DNA from: CBDBDZ01 sp965204215
Lineage (GTDB): Bacteria > Pseudomonadota > Gammaproteobacteria > Pseudomonadales > GM7GCV1
Assembly (NCBI GenBank): GCA_965204215.1
Contig: CBDBDZ010000014.1
Location: forward strand, 1,178,001-1,242,000
Reading direction: 5' to 3'
Length of the DNA: 64,000 nucleotides
Both the position numbers and the translations under genes were made by a program. The notes below the pieces were generated by a model, which was not told the DNA's origin, ran no database searches, and saw only the letters and a list, made by a program, of their open reading frames with translations. This document shows positions 30,284 through 38,471 of this stretch, piece after piece (positions within the stretch are counted from its first letter, which is position 1; each line of letters starts with the position of its first letter).

Positions 30284-30321
30284 TTATGGTTAAATAATAT
30301 TAAATCTACAGGTATTTATTG

Positions 30322-30693
30322 GTGAGTAAAGATAGAAAATTAATATTCCATCTACTAATAGCGATATTACTCTTAATCAGTGGCGTCAGTTGGTGTCTAT
30401 ATAGTATGTATCAGGTAAACTCTTTTGATGTAGAACCAGATTGGTTTGCAAGGTCTGGAGCAGTTTTGGTGCTATGTTCGATTTTTGCAGGAATGGTTAC
30501 TAAACCTCAAATTGAATCCGCTTCTATTACAAATTTTCTGAATACTTACAATCATGTGCTGGAACGAGAAGAATTAGAAGAAGTACATTGGTGTGTGAAA
30601 TATGGCATTGTTAAGAAATTAGTAATACTTGAATTTTTGTTGGGTATTGTTGGAACATTAGTGTGGGCTTATGGTGATACTTGGTTAAGTTAA
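30322..30693 (+). CDS. Small membrane protein, unknown function
   Basis: About 123 residues from GTG 30322 (a TTG lies one codon earlier). Two hydrophobic helices near the N-terminus (LIFHLLIAILLLISGVSW and FARSGAVLVLCSIFAGMV) and one near the C-terminus (LVILEFLLGIVGTLVWAYG). It sits 45 bases before the HEPN gene in the same direction and could belong to the same operon. Family not recognised. Confidence 0.6.
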   Translation: MSKDRKLIFHLLIAILLLISGVSWCLYSMYQVNSFDVEPDWFARSGAVLVLCSIFAGMVTKPQIESASITNFLNTYNHVLEREELEEVHWCVKYGIVKKLVILEFLLGIVGTLVWAYGDTWLS

Positions 30694-30738
30694 TATGCTA
30701 TGCTAAATGCACTTTTACTTTATGATGTCTGATTTGTG

Positions 30739-31504
30739 ATGTCTAAAGATACTTATACAGGAATTTGGTGGTCTTCTGGGTGTATTGATAATCCAATCTC
30801 AGGGACACTACAAATAATTGAAAATTCAGGAGAGTTAACATTAAATATTCATAGAGATTCATACTCTTCGTCAAGAGTGGAGTCATTTAAAGATAGTACA
30901 TTGTATGGCAAGACAATTAATAATGACTATGTGCAACTTATTGACTGCTTCATTGCATCATCGGGTGGCACTATGGAGTTTGAGAAAATTAAAATTGTTG
31001 CCAATGTAGTATTGATAGGCGGTGAAATTTCACCAGAGAATGATAAACCTTATACAGAGGCAGTTATGGAATGGAACGCTTTAAATAATTGGTTTTTAGA
31101 CTCAAGAATTATTTCTGATAACTTAAGCCATACATATAGAGGGGAACATAAAGAACCTATTGAGATATTGTTAGACAGTGGGACTTTGATAGAATTTAAG
31201 CTGTCATTTAAAAACGAAGGGGGGCGTGGTCGTTCAGGAACAGAAATAATATTGTCGGATACAGTATGGGTAACTATCAAATCGAAACAGTCAGAGAAAT
31301 TTGATTTTTACTGGTATGAATTAAAAAAACTTCAGGACTTTTTTATGTTTTGTACTCGCAGATATTGTTATCCTGATAAGGTTAGATTGTGGGGTGATAT
31401 TCAGAGTAAATTGGTTGACGGTAGTCATCGAGATTCTTGTGTTGAACTTAAAACAACTGAATTTCTCAAAGACAAAAATGATTTGCATAAGTTTGATAAT
31501 CTAT
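30739..31504 (+). pseudogene. ApeA-like HEPN defence gene, part 1 of 3 (ApeA N-terminal domain)
   Basis: From ATG 30739 the protein begins with the ApeA N-terminal domain pattern: YTGIWWSSG..., ISGTLQI, YVQLIDCF, then MEWNALNNWF. ApeA is a HEPN-RNase anti-phage protein. The frame is cut after DNL by IS4 copy A, which is flanked by 9-bp duplications ATAATCTAT (31496-31504 and 32787-32795). It continues at 32796. The full rebuilt gene would be 1392 bp, 463 residues. Domain assignment is from pattern memory and should be searched. Confidence 0.75.
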
Positions 31505-32786
31505 CATTGCTGTCCCATAAACTTTCATGAGAACACCATTTGAGTTTGAGGGCTGTAATTTATTGGGTCTGGAGGTTCATCTTTAAATAGCCCCCATAGG
31601 TCTCTTCGTTCAAATAAATTGATTTGAAAGAGTCGAATAATTTGCTGAATACTCATATCCAATTTGCCACTAAATTTCAAGTAAGCAATGATCAGATAGT
31701 TGCACATAGCAATCCATATTTGAGTCATTACGGCATTTTTAGAGGTGCCAATAAAGGATTTGATTTTCAAATTTTGCTTGATGCACTTGAAAAATAATTC
31801 AATCTGCCAACGTGCTTTATAAATATCAGCAATGGTTTTTGATACCAGTGTGAATTGGTTAGTCAGGAAAAAATAGTGCTTACCTGTTTCAGGGTCTCGA
31901 TAGCCTACTCGTCGTAGTTTGATAGGGCAATCGTCGGCTTTAGTTCCAGTCAGTATAATGGTTTGGTCGGATGTAACACCTTGCTTTTTATTCACTTGAC
32001 GACGTTCAATAATCTTATACTTGGCATTCTTTTTTAATCGAGTCACAAAGTAAACTCCTGTTGAATTCAGTGAGTTAAACCACTTGTAATCATTATAGCC
32101 ACGGTCAAATACCACTATCGAATCTTTCTCTAACTCTAAAGTTCTGCCTAATGTGATATCGTGTTTACTGCCTTCTGATATTGCCATAAATGTTGGCAGA
32201 TGACCCGCATGATCAATGCCAACATGTAATTTAATCGCACCTTTTTTACGCCGAAACGTTGCCCATGGGAAAACAGATAAACACAAATCAATCGTCGATG
32301 CGTCAAGCGAATAGAGCTTATTTTTGAATCGAAAACCATGCTTAGGGGCAAGTTGTTGACAACGTGATAAGAGTTTATAAAACAGCGATTCATACAAGTC
32401 ATAAGGTTGTTGCTCATTCACTCGGGCAAGTGATGAACGGCTCACATGACCAATCCCTAAGTGATAACTTTTAGCACGTTGCTTAGATAGGTTACTAACA
32501 ATATCACGTAAACTACAGCGACCTGCTAGCTGAGCAAAACTCAGTGATACAAACTGTGACCACCGTGACATTTTTCTCAATGAACGCCCCTCGTGATGGG
32601 TTTTTGCAAGTGTTTCAAATTCATGTCTCGAAACCAGTTTCAGTAATTGTGAAAATACAGTATTATTATGACTCAAAGCTATTCTCTTGTTGATTTTTAA
32701 AGTGTTTTTCGTCACTCTATTTTAACAAATTAACAGAGAATAGTCTTTGTTTTAATTATCCATTAAAAGTTTATGGGACAGCAATG
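31505..32786 (-). mobile_element. IS4-family insertion sequence, copy A
   Basis: 1282 bp, inverted ends CATTGCTGTCCCATAAACTTT / AAAGTTTATGGGACAGCAATG, with 9-bp direct repeats ATAATCTAT on both sides. It is a diverged relative of copies B, C and D, which have CACTGCTGTCCCACAA ends. Inserted in the HEPN gene, opposite strand. Confidence 0.93.
31525..32715 (-). CDS. IS4-family transposase (copy A)
   Basis: 396 residues, uninterrupted. It has an N-terminal DUF4372-like domain (FSQLLKLVSRHEFETLAKTH) and a DDE domain with SLDASTIDLCLSVFPWATF, IVVFDRGYNDYKWF and the Y-R-E-K signature YKARWQIELFFKCIKQ. Complete and possibly active. It starts at ATG 32715, whereas the shorter copies start at a TTG further in. 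Confidence 0.92.
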   Translation of the reverse strand: MTKNTLKINKRIALSHNNTVFSQLLKLVSRHEFETLAKTHHEGRSLRKMSRWSQFVSLSFAQLAGRCSLRDIVSNLSKQRAKSYHLGIGHVSRSSLARVNEQQPYDLYESLFYKLLSRCQQLAPKHGFRFKNKLYSLDASTIDLCLSVFPWATFRRKKGAIKLHVGIDHAGHLPTFMAISEGSKHDITLGRTLELEKDSIVVFDRGYNDYKWFNSLNSTGVYFVTRLKKNAKYKIIERRQVNKKQGVTSDQTIILTGTKADDCPIKLRRVGYRDPETGKHYFFLTNQFTLVSKTIADIYKARWQIELFFKCIKQNLKIKSFIGTSKNAVMTQIWIAMCNYLIIAYLKFSGKLDMSIQQIIRLFQINLFERRDLWGLFKDEPPDPINYSPQTQMVFS

Positions 32787-32795
32787 ATAATCTAT

Positions 32796-33055
32796 GTTAC
32801 TTTAATACCATCAACTGTGACTTACAATCGCTACTAAAAGGTTGGATGGCAATTGCAGACAGTATCCGTCCAGTAAGAAATTTATATGCATTGAGCTTGA
32901 GTGAAAGTGGTATTGATAGTCAGTTTATTTTACTTGCTCAAGCAGCAGAGGTACTGAGCAGACGACAATACAATATAGCTTATATGGATAATGACGAATA
33001 TATGAATAAGCTATATCCATCGTTGAAAAAAGCGGTTAAAAACAATATTGCAGAT
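32796..33055 (+). pseudogene. ApeA-like HEPN defence gene, part 2 of 3
   Basis: After removal of copy A the frame reads DNL-CYFNTINCDLQSLLKGWM... and on through ALSLSESGIDSQFILLAQAAEVLSRRQ. This is an all-helical segment of the Apea-type HEPN domain (an L.QA.E..SRR helix is typical). It ends at VKNNIAD, where IS4 copy B is inserted with 9-bp duplications ATTGCAGAT (33047-33055 and 34337-34345). Confidence 0.75.
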
Positions 33056-34336
33056 CACTGCTGTCCCACAAATTTCATGAGAAAGCTATCTGTACTTGAG
33101 GATTATACGGCATAGGGTAGGGAGGTTCATTTTTTAACAGTTTCCAAAGGTCTCTACGCTCAAATAAATTGATTTGAAATATCCTAATAATCTGTTGAAT
33201 ACTCAAATCTAATTTTCCAGAGAATTTAAGGTAAGCCACGATAAGATAAGTACACATAGCTATCCAAATTTGAGTCAACACAGCATTCTTTGAAGTGCCA
33301 ATAAACGATTTTATTTTAAGGTTTTGTTTAATGCATTTGAAAAACAATTCAATTTGCCAACGAGCTTTGTAAATATCAGCAATAGTTTTTGGAGCAAGCT
33401 TTAGATGGTTGGTTAAAAAGAAATAATGCTTTTTCGTTTCTTTATCATAGTACCCCACACGTCGAAGTTTGCCTTGATATTCGCTACCTTTTTTGCTGGT
33501 TAAACTAATAATTTGGTCGGAGGTGATTCCTTGAGCTTTGTTTACTTTTCAACGTTCTTTGACACGATAGCAGGTATTCTTTTTTATTCGAGTCACAAAG
33601 TAAATTCCTTTAGTATTGAGTAAGTTATACCAACTGTAATCAGTATATCCTCGGTCTATAGCTACAATTGAACCTTTATCAAGTTTAAGAGTGCGAGCAG
33701 CCGTTACATCGTGTTTCTTGCCTTGCGTTACCGTCATAAACGTAGGCAAAAAACCATCGTGGTCAATTCCTACATGTAACTTTATAGCTCCTTTTGCACG
33801 GCGGAACATCGCCCAAGGAAACACTGATAAACATAAATCAATGGTAGAGGAATCAAATGAATATAATTTATTTTTGAACTTGAATCCATGTCGTGGTGCT
33901 AATTGTTTACAGCGAGATAATAATTTATAAAACAAGTCTTCATAAAGTTGATAAGGTTGTTTTTTATTAACTCGTGCTAGTGACGAACGGCTTACTTCAC
34001 CCATACCCAAATGGTAGCTTTTAGAGCTTTGTCTTGATAAATTATCGACAATATCTCGTAGACTACAACGTCCTGTAAGTTGTGCAAAACTTAACGATGC
34101 GAACTGTGACCAACGAGACATTTTTCTCAATGATTGACCTTCATGATGGGTTTTTGCAAGTGTTTCAAATTCATGTCTCGAAACCAGTTTCAGTAATTGT
34201 GAAAATACAGTATTATGATGACTCAAAGCTATTCTCTTGTTGATTTATAAAGTGTTTTTTTGCAACTCTATTTTATCAAATTAATGAGAGATACGCTTTG
34301 TTTTATTAACGCCTACTCAATTGTGGGACAGCAGTG
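33056..34336 (-). mobile_element. IS4-family insertion sequence, copy B
   Basis: 1281 bp with ends CACTGCTGTCCCACAA / TTGTGGGACAGCAGTG and 9-bp target duplication ATTGCAGAT. It is nearly identical to copies C (41994-43274) and D (46764-48044). The second IS in the same HEPN gene. Confidence 0.94.
33075..34226 (-). pseudogene. IS4-family transposase, copy B, stopped by a nonsense change
   Basis: The 383-codon transposase frame is interrupted by TGA (plus-strand TCA at 33549-33551) where copy C has CGA: VKERR becomes VKER-stop. Both halves are otherwise in one frame. The element is probably unable to move by itself but could be moved by copy C. Confidence 0.92.
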
Positions 34337-34345
34337 ATTGCAGAT

Positions 34346-34711
34346 AAAGAAACACAATCTGTATTCATTGCTAAGTTAAAAACAATGAATTCCATAACTT
34401 TTGAAAGCCGTCTGAAAGTAATGGCTCAGAATCACTTGGAATTATTTGATACATACGTTCCTGAATGGCAGAGTAAAATAAAAAAAATAGTCGCCACTAG
34501 AAACTTTTATACCCATTACTCAAAAGGACAATATGATTCTTACCCTGATGCAAATGATATTGGTGACTGTGTAGACTTTCTAAAAATGTTAATTGAATTG
34601 GAAGTATTATATTGCTGTGGGTTGAGTGGTGACGTATTACATCAGAATGCGTTAAAATGCTCAGATTATGGATGGTATTTTAGAAACCAGAAAAATGTAG
34701 AGGTTCAGTGA
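34346..34711 (+). pseudogene. ApeA-like HEPN defence gene, part 3 of 3 (RNase motif)
   Basis: The frame resumes as AD-KETQSVFIAKLKTMNS and ends at TGA 34709-34711. It carries the HEPN ribonuclease motif R-N-F-Y-T-H (Rx4H with the favoured polar Asn) at 34499-34516, in IVATRNFYTHYSKGQ, plus the final helices. The catalytic motif is intact; only the two IS insertions break the gene. Its stop overlaps the start of the next gene (GTGA). Confidence 0.78.
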
Positions 34712-35559
34712 GTATGCATTCTGCATTTAGTACTATTTTACAGAAATCTATCAATATACTTGATTTTAATAAGTTCCCAGAAAATGAAATAGAACGCTTC
34801 AGAAGAGCATTACTTTGTGAAATATGTAAAGGTCAGGCATGGTACACAAAACGCTCTAGGAATGGACGAGAAGCCTGTTTTAAGGCTCATCATACAGAAG
34901 ATTGTGCTGAATCTTCGTTATTAAAAGTAATAAAAACAGATAATGATTTAACTCGCGAAGTACAACAGGTTATTGCTAATGATGATGAAATAAATATTGA
35001 TTTCACAATTAGCAATAGTGGGACAGGGTTTAGTGGCAATGGTACTTTCAATAGTGATAATGGAGAGAATGGTGGAGTTACTAATATTCACGTGCTTCAA
35101 CCAGCTAGAGAAAGAAATGTAAGTCGCAGACCATCGAAACTTTTGAAATGGTTATTAAATACAGATGATTTAGCTCATTCAGATAAATCTTTCAAAGTTG
35201 GTAAATATAAATATCTTGCTAGTAATTTATTCGTTTCGTTTGACGACATATCTGAAAAGCATTTATCTAACTATAATGGAGAAAAATACAAATTTAGAGG
35301 TTTTTTCGGAATGATGAGTCATGTTGATAAGCAAATTAATTGGCTCAATATCGCTAATGAAAAAGATGTTAGCATTCCTATATCAAAAATCAGACAGAGC
35401 ATATTGAGCAAATATAAAATTAAACGGGACTCAGACTTAGAAGGTACGTATGTTTTAGTGTTTGGTGGTTTGAAGATTTCTAATAATGATAATAAGAAGT
35501 GGTATATTGAGATATTTGATAATAATCTGGCGTATATTACTTTGTTGCTCAATGAATGA
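34708..35559 (+). CDS. Partner of the HEPN gene: zinc-finger-like N-terminus, function unknown
   Basis: 283 residues from GTG 34708, overlapping the HEPN stop by 4 bases; ATG 34714 is the alternative. The N-terminal part shows a Cys/His cluster (C37-x2-C40, C57, H61-H62, C66 in LLCEICKG... and ACFKAHHTEDC), resembling a zinc ribbon such as in CoiA-like proteins. A Gly/Asn/Thr-rich linker follows (about 95-125), then a C-terminal domain with VGKYKYLASNLFVSFDDIS and LEGTYVLVFGGLKIS. Not recognised as a named family. Coupling to the HEPN gene suggests a shared defence role, which is inference. Confidence 0.75.
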   Translation: MSMHSAFSTILQKSINILDFNKFPENEIERFRRALLCEICKGQAWYTKRSRNGREACFKAHHTEDCAESSLLKVIKTDNDLTREVQQVIANDDEINIDFTISNSGTGFSGNGTFNSDNGENGGVTNIHVLQPARERNVSRRPSKLLKWLLNTDDLAHSDKSFKVGKYKYLASNLFVSFDDISEKHLSNYNGEKYKFRGFFGMMSHVDKQINWLNIANEKDVSIPISKIRQSILSKYKIKRDSDLEGTYVLVFGGLKISNNDNKKWYIEIFDNNLAYITLLLNE

Positions 35560-35728
35560 ATATCACACGTATATTTTCTTGCCTGTTGGTCTTAATGTTG
35601 GTTCTTTGGTGTCTTGTTATTTAATTACTTTAATTAAAACAATATTATATTGAATTAATCCTGTTCCCGTCCGCCGTTTTCCATAATACTCTTAAAATCT
35701 TTTCTAAACCGTCCGTTAAATCGGGGTA

Positions 35729-35834
35729 GAACCCCCAATTTGAAAAATGTCTAGCTGGCAAGGTGATTGCTTTATCGTGCTTTATTGATGACGTGGAGGA
35801 GGTAGCATGAACAATATTGATTTTATCGAACTTA
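35729..35834 (+). other. Small coupled open frames cut by repeat M2
   Basis: A frame ending ...CLAGKVIALSCFIDDVEEVA-stop (TGA 35808-35810) overlaps by ATGA a second frame that has a strong ribosome site (GGAGGAGG) and starts MNNIDFIEL at 35807. The second frame runs into repeat M2 after nine codons. The arrangement looks like the remains of a two-gene unit. The rest of 35560-35728 shows only a GGGG/CCCC hairpin near 35723. Confidence 0.3.
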
Positions 35835-36011
35835 AACCCAAATTATGCATTAGCAATCTATTACACATAATAATGACTTCAAAAACAGGCGCTTGCTTGA
35901 AAAATAATACTCACCATAGGGTGGCTATGCCTGCGTTTATTGTTCTTGCGCGAGCACCTGTTTTTATTGCCATTTTTGTGTTCATTACGAAGTCTAATGC
36001 ATAATCTGGGT
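35835..36011. repeat. Palindromic repeat M2 (complete M-family element)
   Basis: 177 bp, TA on both sides, inverted ends AACCCAAATTATGCATTAG.. / ..CTAATGCATAATCTGGGT. The whole element is an imperfect palindrome, with AAAAACAGGCGCTTGC and its counterpart GCGAGCACCTGTTTTT inside and CACCATAGGGTGG at the centre. It is almost identical to M4 (59055-59230). No transposase; MITE-like. Confidence 0.85.
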
Positions 36012-36015
36012 TAAA

Positions 36016-36044
36016 TTGACATTAGTATCAAGTATTGATACTAT
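36016..36044 (+). promoter_or_regulatory. hicAB promoter with palindromic operator
   Basis: TTGACA (36016-36021), 17 bases, TACTAT (36039-36044). Between and across the boxes lies a perfect palindrome AGTATCAA-GTA-TTGATACT (36024-36042), the expected kind of site for the ribbon-helix-helix antitoxin HicB. Transcription would start about at ATG 36051, so the hicA message may be leaderless; no ribosome site is seen. Confidence 0.65.
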
Positions 36045-36050
36045 TAACAA

Positions 36051-36305
36051 ATGAAAGCCAAGCACAAAAGAACATTACAGTTAATCTATACAAGACCTGT
36101 AAATGCTAGTATTAAGTGGAAAGACATTGAAGCATTGTTTATAGAGCTAGGAGCAAAGATTGAAGAAGGTGCTGGCTCTCGTGTAAGAGTGCGGCTATTT
36201 AATGATAGACGTGTATTTCATCGACCGCACCCACAACCAACAACTGATAAGGGCGCAGTAAATGACATTAGAAACTGGTTAGAATCTAACGGGGTAAAAC
36301 CATGA
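36051..36305 (+). CDS. hicA: HicA-family toxin (mRNA interferase)
   Basis: 84 residues of the double-stranded-RNA-binding-fold toxin family that cleaves mRNA. The sequence KWKDIEALFIELGAKIEEGAGS and RVFHRPHPQPTTDKGAVNDI matches the family; the HRPHP segment is the conserved C-terminal motif. In front of hicB with a 4-base ATGA overlap, the usual toxin-first order. Confidence 0.92.
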   Translation: MKAKHKRTLQLIYTRPVNASIKWKDIEALFIELGAKIEEGAGSRVRVRLFNDRRVFHRPHPQPTTDKGAVNDIRNWLESNGVKP

Positions 36306-36637
36306 GAAATACAATTGAGATAAACAGCTATAAAGCTACTGTTGAATATGACCCTGATATTGATATGTTTAGAGGTTCATTTATCAATATCAATGGAGGT
36401 GCAGACTTCTATGCTAAAGATATTGATTCGTTGAAACATGAAGGTGAAGTATCGCTTAACGAATTTCTTGAAATGTGTGAAGAAGATGGTGTCAATCCGC
36501 GTAAGGAATTTTCGGGTAAATTGATGGTAAGAATTGACCCTGACATTCACGAAGCAGTAACCATTGCCGCAGCGTCTAAAAATGTTAGTATCAATACCTG
36601 GATAGCTGAATCATTAAAGCATGAGTTACAAGCATAA
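36302..36637 (+). CDS. hicB: HicB-family antitoxin
   Basis: 111 residues: a partially degraded RNase-H-like fold (YKATVEYDPDIDMFRGSFI, IDSLKHEGEVSLNEFLEMCEEDG) and a C-terminal ribbon-helix-helix DNA-binding part (GKLMVRIDPDIHEAVTIAAA ... SINTWIAESLKHEL). It would neutralise HicA and bind the operator at 36024-36042. Confidence 0.92.
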   Translation: MRNTIEINSYKATVEYDPDIDMFRGSFININGGADFYAKDIDSLKHEGEVSLNEFLEMCEEDGVNPRKEFSGKLMVRIDPDIHEAVTIAAASKNVSINTWIAESLKHELQA

Positions 36638-36738
36638 AATATTATGGGGTTACCAGTTCTATTCCCTTTTTGGAAATCGAACCAATAACCAGTTTAAGTA
36701 TGTAGATTCAGAAAGGGGTAGTAAATAATTCATAAGGT

Positions 36739-36812
36739 GTAAAAGTTTAGACTTCATCTGACAATTACCTGTAAATCAAGGGTTGTCTGTCAGGTTAAGT
36801 CTAAACTTTTAC
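36739..36812. repeat. 74-bp hairpin element with 16-bp perfect arms
   Basis: GTAAAAGTTTAGACTT (36739-36754) pairs exactly with 36797-36812; the pairing continues, with a 3-base mismatch, into CTGACA / TGTCAG. It could be a minimal MITE or the joined ends of a lost IS. It lies between hicB and the gene fragment cut by IS1380. No gene in 36638-36864. Confidence 0.6.
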
Positions 36813-36864
36813 AAATGGGTATTCTTAAGCACTTAGGGACTATTAGTAGGAGGTTATTTATTTT

Positions 36865-37011
36865 TTGTCAAGCTTATTCGATAGCCATTGCCCTGTAACA
36901 AAGATTCCAACCAAACCTCAAGCCTTTCGCTATTTAGCTTATCGTGATGAACTTTTGCCATCGGATAGTTACCCTGTCTTATGGGAGGCAGCTAACCCGC
37001 ATATTTCATAA
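36865..37011 (+). pseudogene. 5' fragment of an unknown gene cut by IS1380
   Basis: After a good ribosome site (AGGAGG, 36849-36854) a frame opens at TTG 36865: MSSLFDSHCPVTKIPTKPQ ... YPVLWEAA. The IS1380 end starts at 36994 and supplies the last codons NPHIS-stop. About 43 native codons remain; the rest is not found on the far side of the IS (39969 on). Family not recognised. Confidence 0.45.
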
Positions 37012-37081
37012 AAAAAAGTACGGTGCTTGTTTAATGCGTTATAATTCAATGTGTTAAGTCAAAATTATAAGCCAAGCACCG

Positions 37082-38401
37082 ATGACAGATTGTACCTCAA
37101 CTTCTACTTACTTTTCACCTTTAAATCGCCGTCAAATCGAAACTCAATTTAGTGGTGGCGATATGACCAGCGATGCTGGTGTTTTATTGCTCAGAGAGCT
37201 TGATAAACACTTATGTCTAAGCAAGCAAGTGGCATCGGTATTTCCCGATACCCGGCACAGCAGTTATGTGAAACATTCACTGCAGAGTTTGATTCGTCAA
37301 CGCTTGTATAGCTTATGCATGGGTTACGAAGACCTTAACGATCACGAGACCTTGCGACACGATAAGGCATTACAAACGGCAACGGAAGCTGATCAAGTAC
37401 TGGGAAGCCAGTCGACATTGTGTCGATTAGAACAATCATTTACTGCGCAATCAAACATTGCCATTCATGACGTATTGTTGAACCTATTTATTGATTCGTT
37501 TGATAGTGCCCCAGAGGAATTAATTCTCGACTTCGATGCCACTGATGATCGCCTCCATGGTACGCAAGAAGGTCGCTCTTACAATGGTTATTATCGGCAT
37601 TATTGTTTTTTACCCTTGTATGTATTCTGCGGTGAACAACTGTTGGTCAGCTATCTTCGACCCAGTAATATCGATGGCGCGAAGCACAGTTGGGCGATTC
37701 TCAGTTTGTTGGTAAAACGGTTGCGTAAACAGTGGCCTAATGTCAGAATCATTATACGTGGCGATAGTGGGTTTTGTCGGCATCAAATGATGAATTGGTG
37801 TGAGCGTCATGATGTTGGTTACGTGCTGGGCATTGCAAAAAATAGCCGAATACTAGAGATGCTGTCACCCTGGATTGATGCGGTCAATGAACAATATGAA
37901 CAATCTGGAAACCCCTTGCGCTGGTTTACTCATATCCAGTATGCAGCTCAATCATGGTCGCGTCAACGCCGTGTCATCGCTAAAATTGAACATACTGGAA
38001 AAGGCATGAACCCGCGATTTGTGGTGACGAATTTATCGGGCGAACATCAAGCTATTTATGAGGATCTCTATTGTGCTCGTGGCGAAATGGAAAACCATAT
38101 TAAAGAACAGCAACTCGATATGTTTGCTGACCGAACGAGTTGTCATCACTGGTGGCCTAATCAATGGCGACTGTTGTTATCGTCACTGGCTTATGTGTTG
38201 ATGGAGCGACTACGTCATCACTGCTTAAAAAGCACTGTTTTTGCCCAATTACAAGTAGGAACCATACGCCTTAAATTACTCAAAGTGGCTGCCGTTATTT
38301 TATCCAATACCAGGCGTATACGCTTACTATTACCCAGCGCATATCCTTATCAAGATATCTTCGAGTTGGTTGTCGCCCGGCTTAACCCGCATATTTCATA
38401 A
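37082..38401 (+). CDS. IS1380-family transposase, copy 1 (3' end altered)
   Basis: 439 codons. DDE domain with LILDFDATDDRLHGTQEG, IIIRGDSGFCRHQMMNW and CARGEMENHIKEQQLDMFADRTSCHHWWPNQ. The last codons (NPHIS) come from the left end of copy 2 and replace KPG of copy 2. All catalytic parts are present. Confidence 0.93.
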   Translation: MTDCTSTSTYFSPLNRRQIETQFSGGDMTSDAGVLLLRELDKHLCLSKQVASVFPDTRHSSYVKHSLQSLIRQRLYSLCMGYEDLNDHETLRHDKALQTATEADQVLGSQSTLCRLEQSFTAQSNIAIHDVLLNLFIDSFDSAPEELILDFDATDDRLHGTQEGRSYNGYYRHYCFLPLYVFCGEQLLVSYLRPSNIDGAKHSWAILSLLVKRLRKQWPNVRIIIRGDSGFCRHQMMNWCERHDVGYVLGIAKNSRILEMLSPWIDAVNEQYEQSGNPLRWFTHIQYAAQSWSRQRRVIAKIEHTGKGMNPRFVVTNLSGEHQAIYEDLYCARGEMENHIKEQQLDMFADRTSCHHWWPNQWRLLLSSLAYVLMERLRHHCLKSTVFAQLQVGTIRLKLLKVAAVILSNTRRIRLLLPSAYPYQDIFELVVARLNPHIS

Positions 38402-38471
38402 AAAAAAGTACGGTGCTTGTTTAATGCGTTATAATTCAATGTGTTAAGTCAAAATTATAAGCCAAGCACCG

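Noticed and set aside
35807..36004. A 65-residue frame with a good ribosome site running through repeat M2
   Set aside because: Only the first nine codons lie outside the MITE; the rest is repeat sequence also found at 59055-59230 and unlikely to be a real protein.
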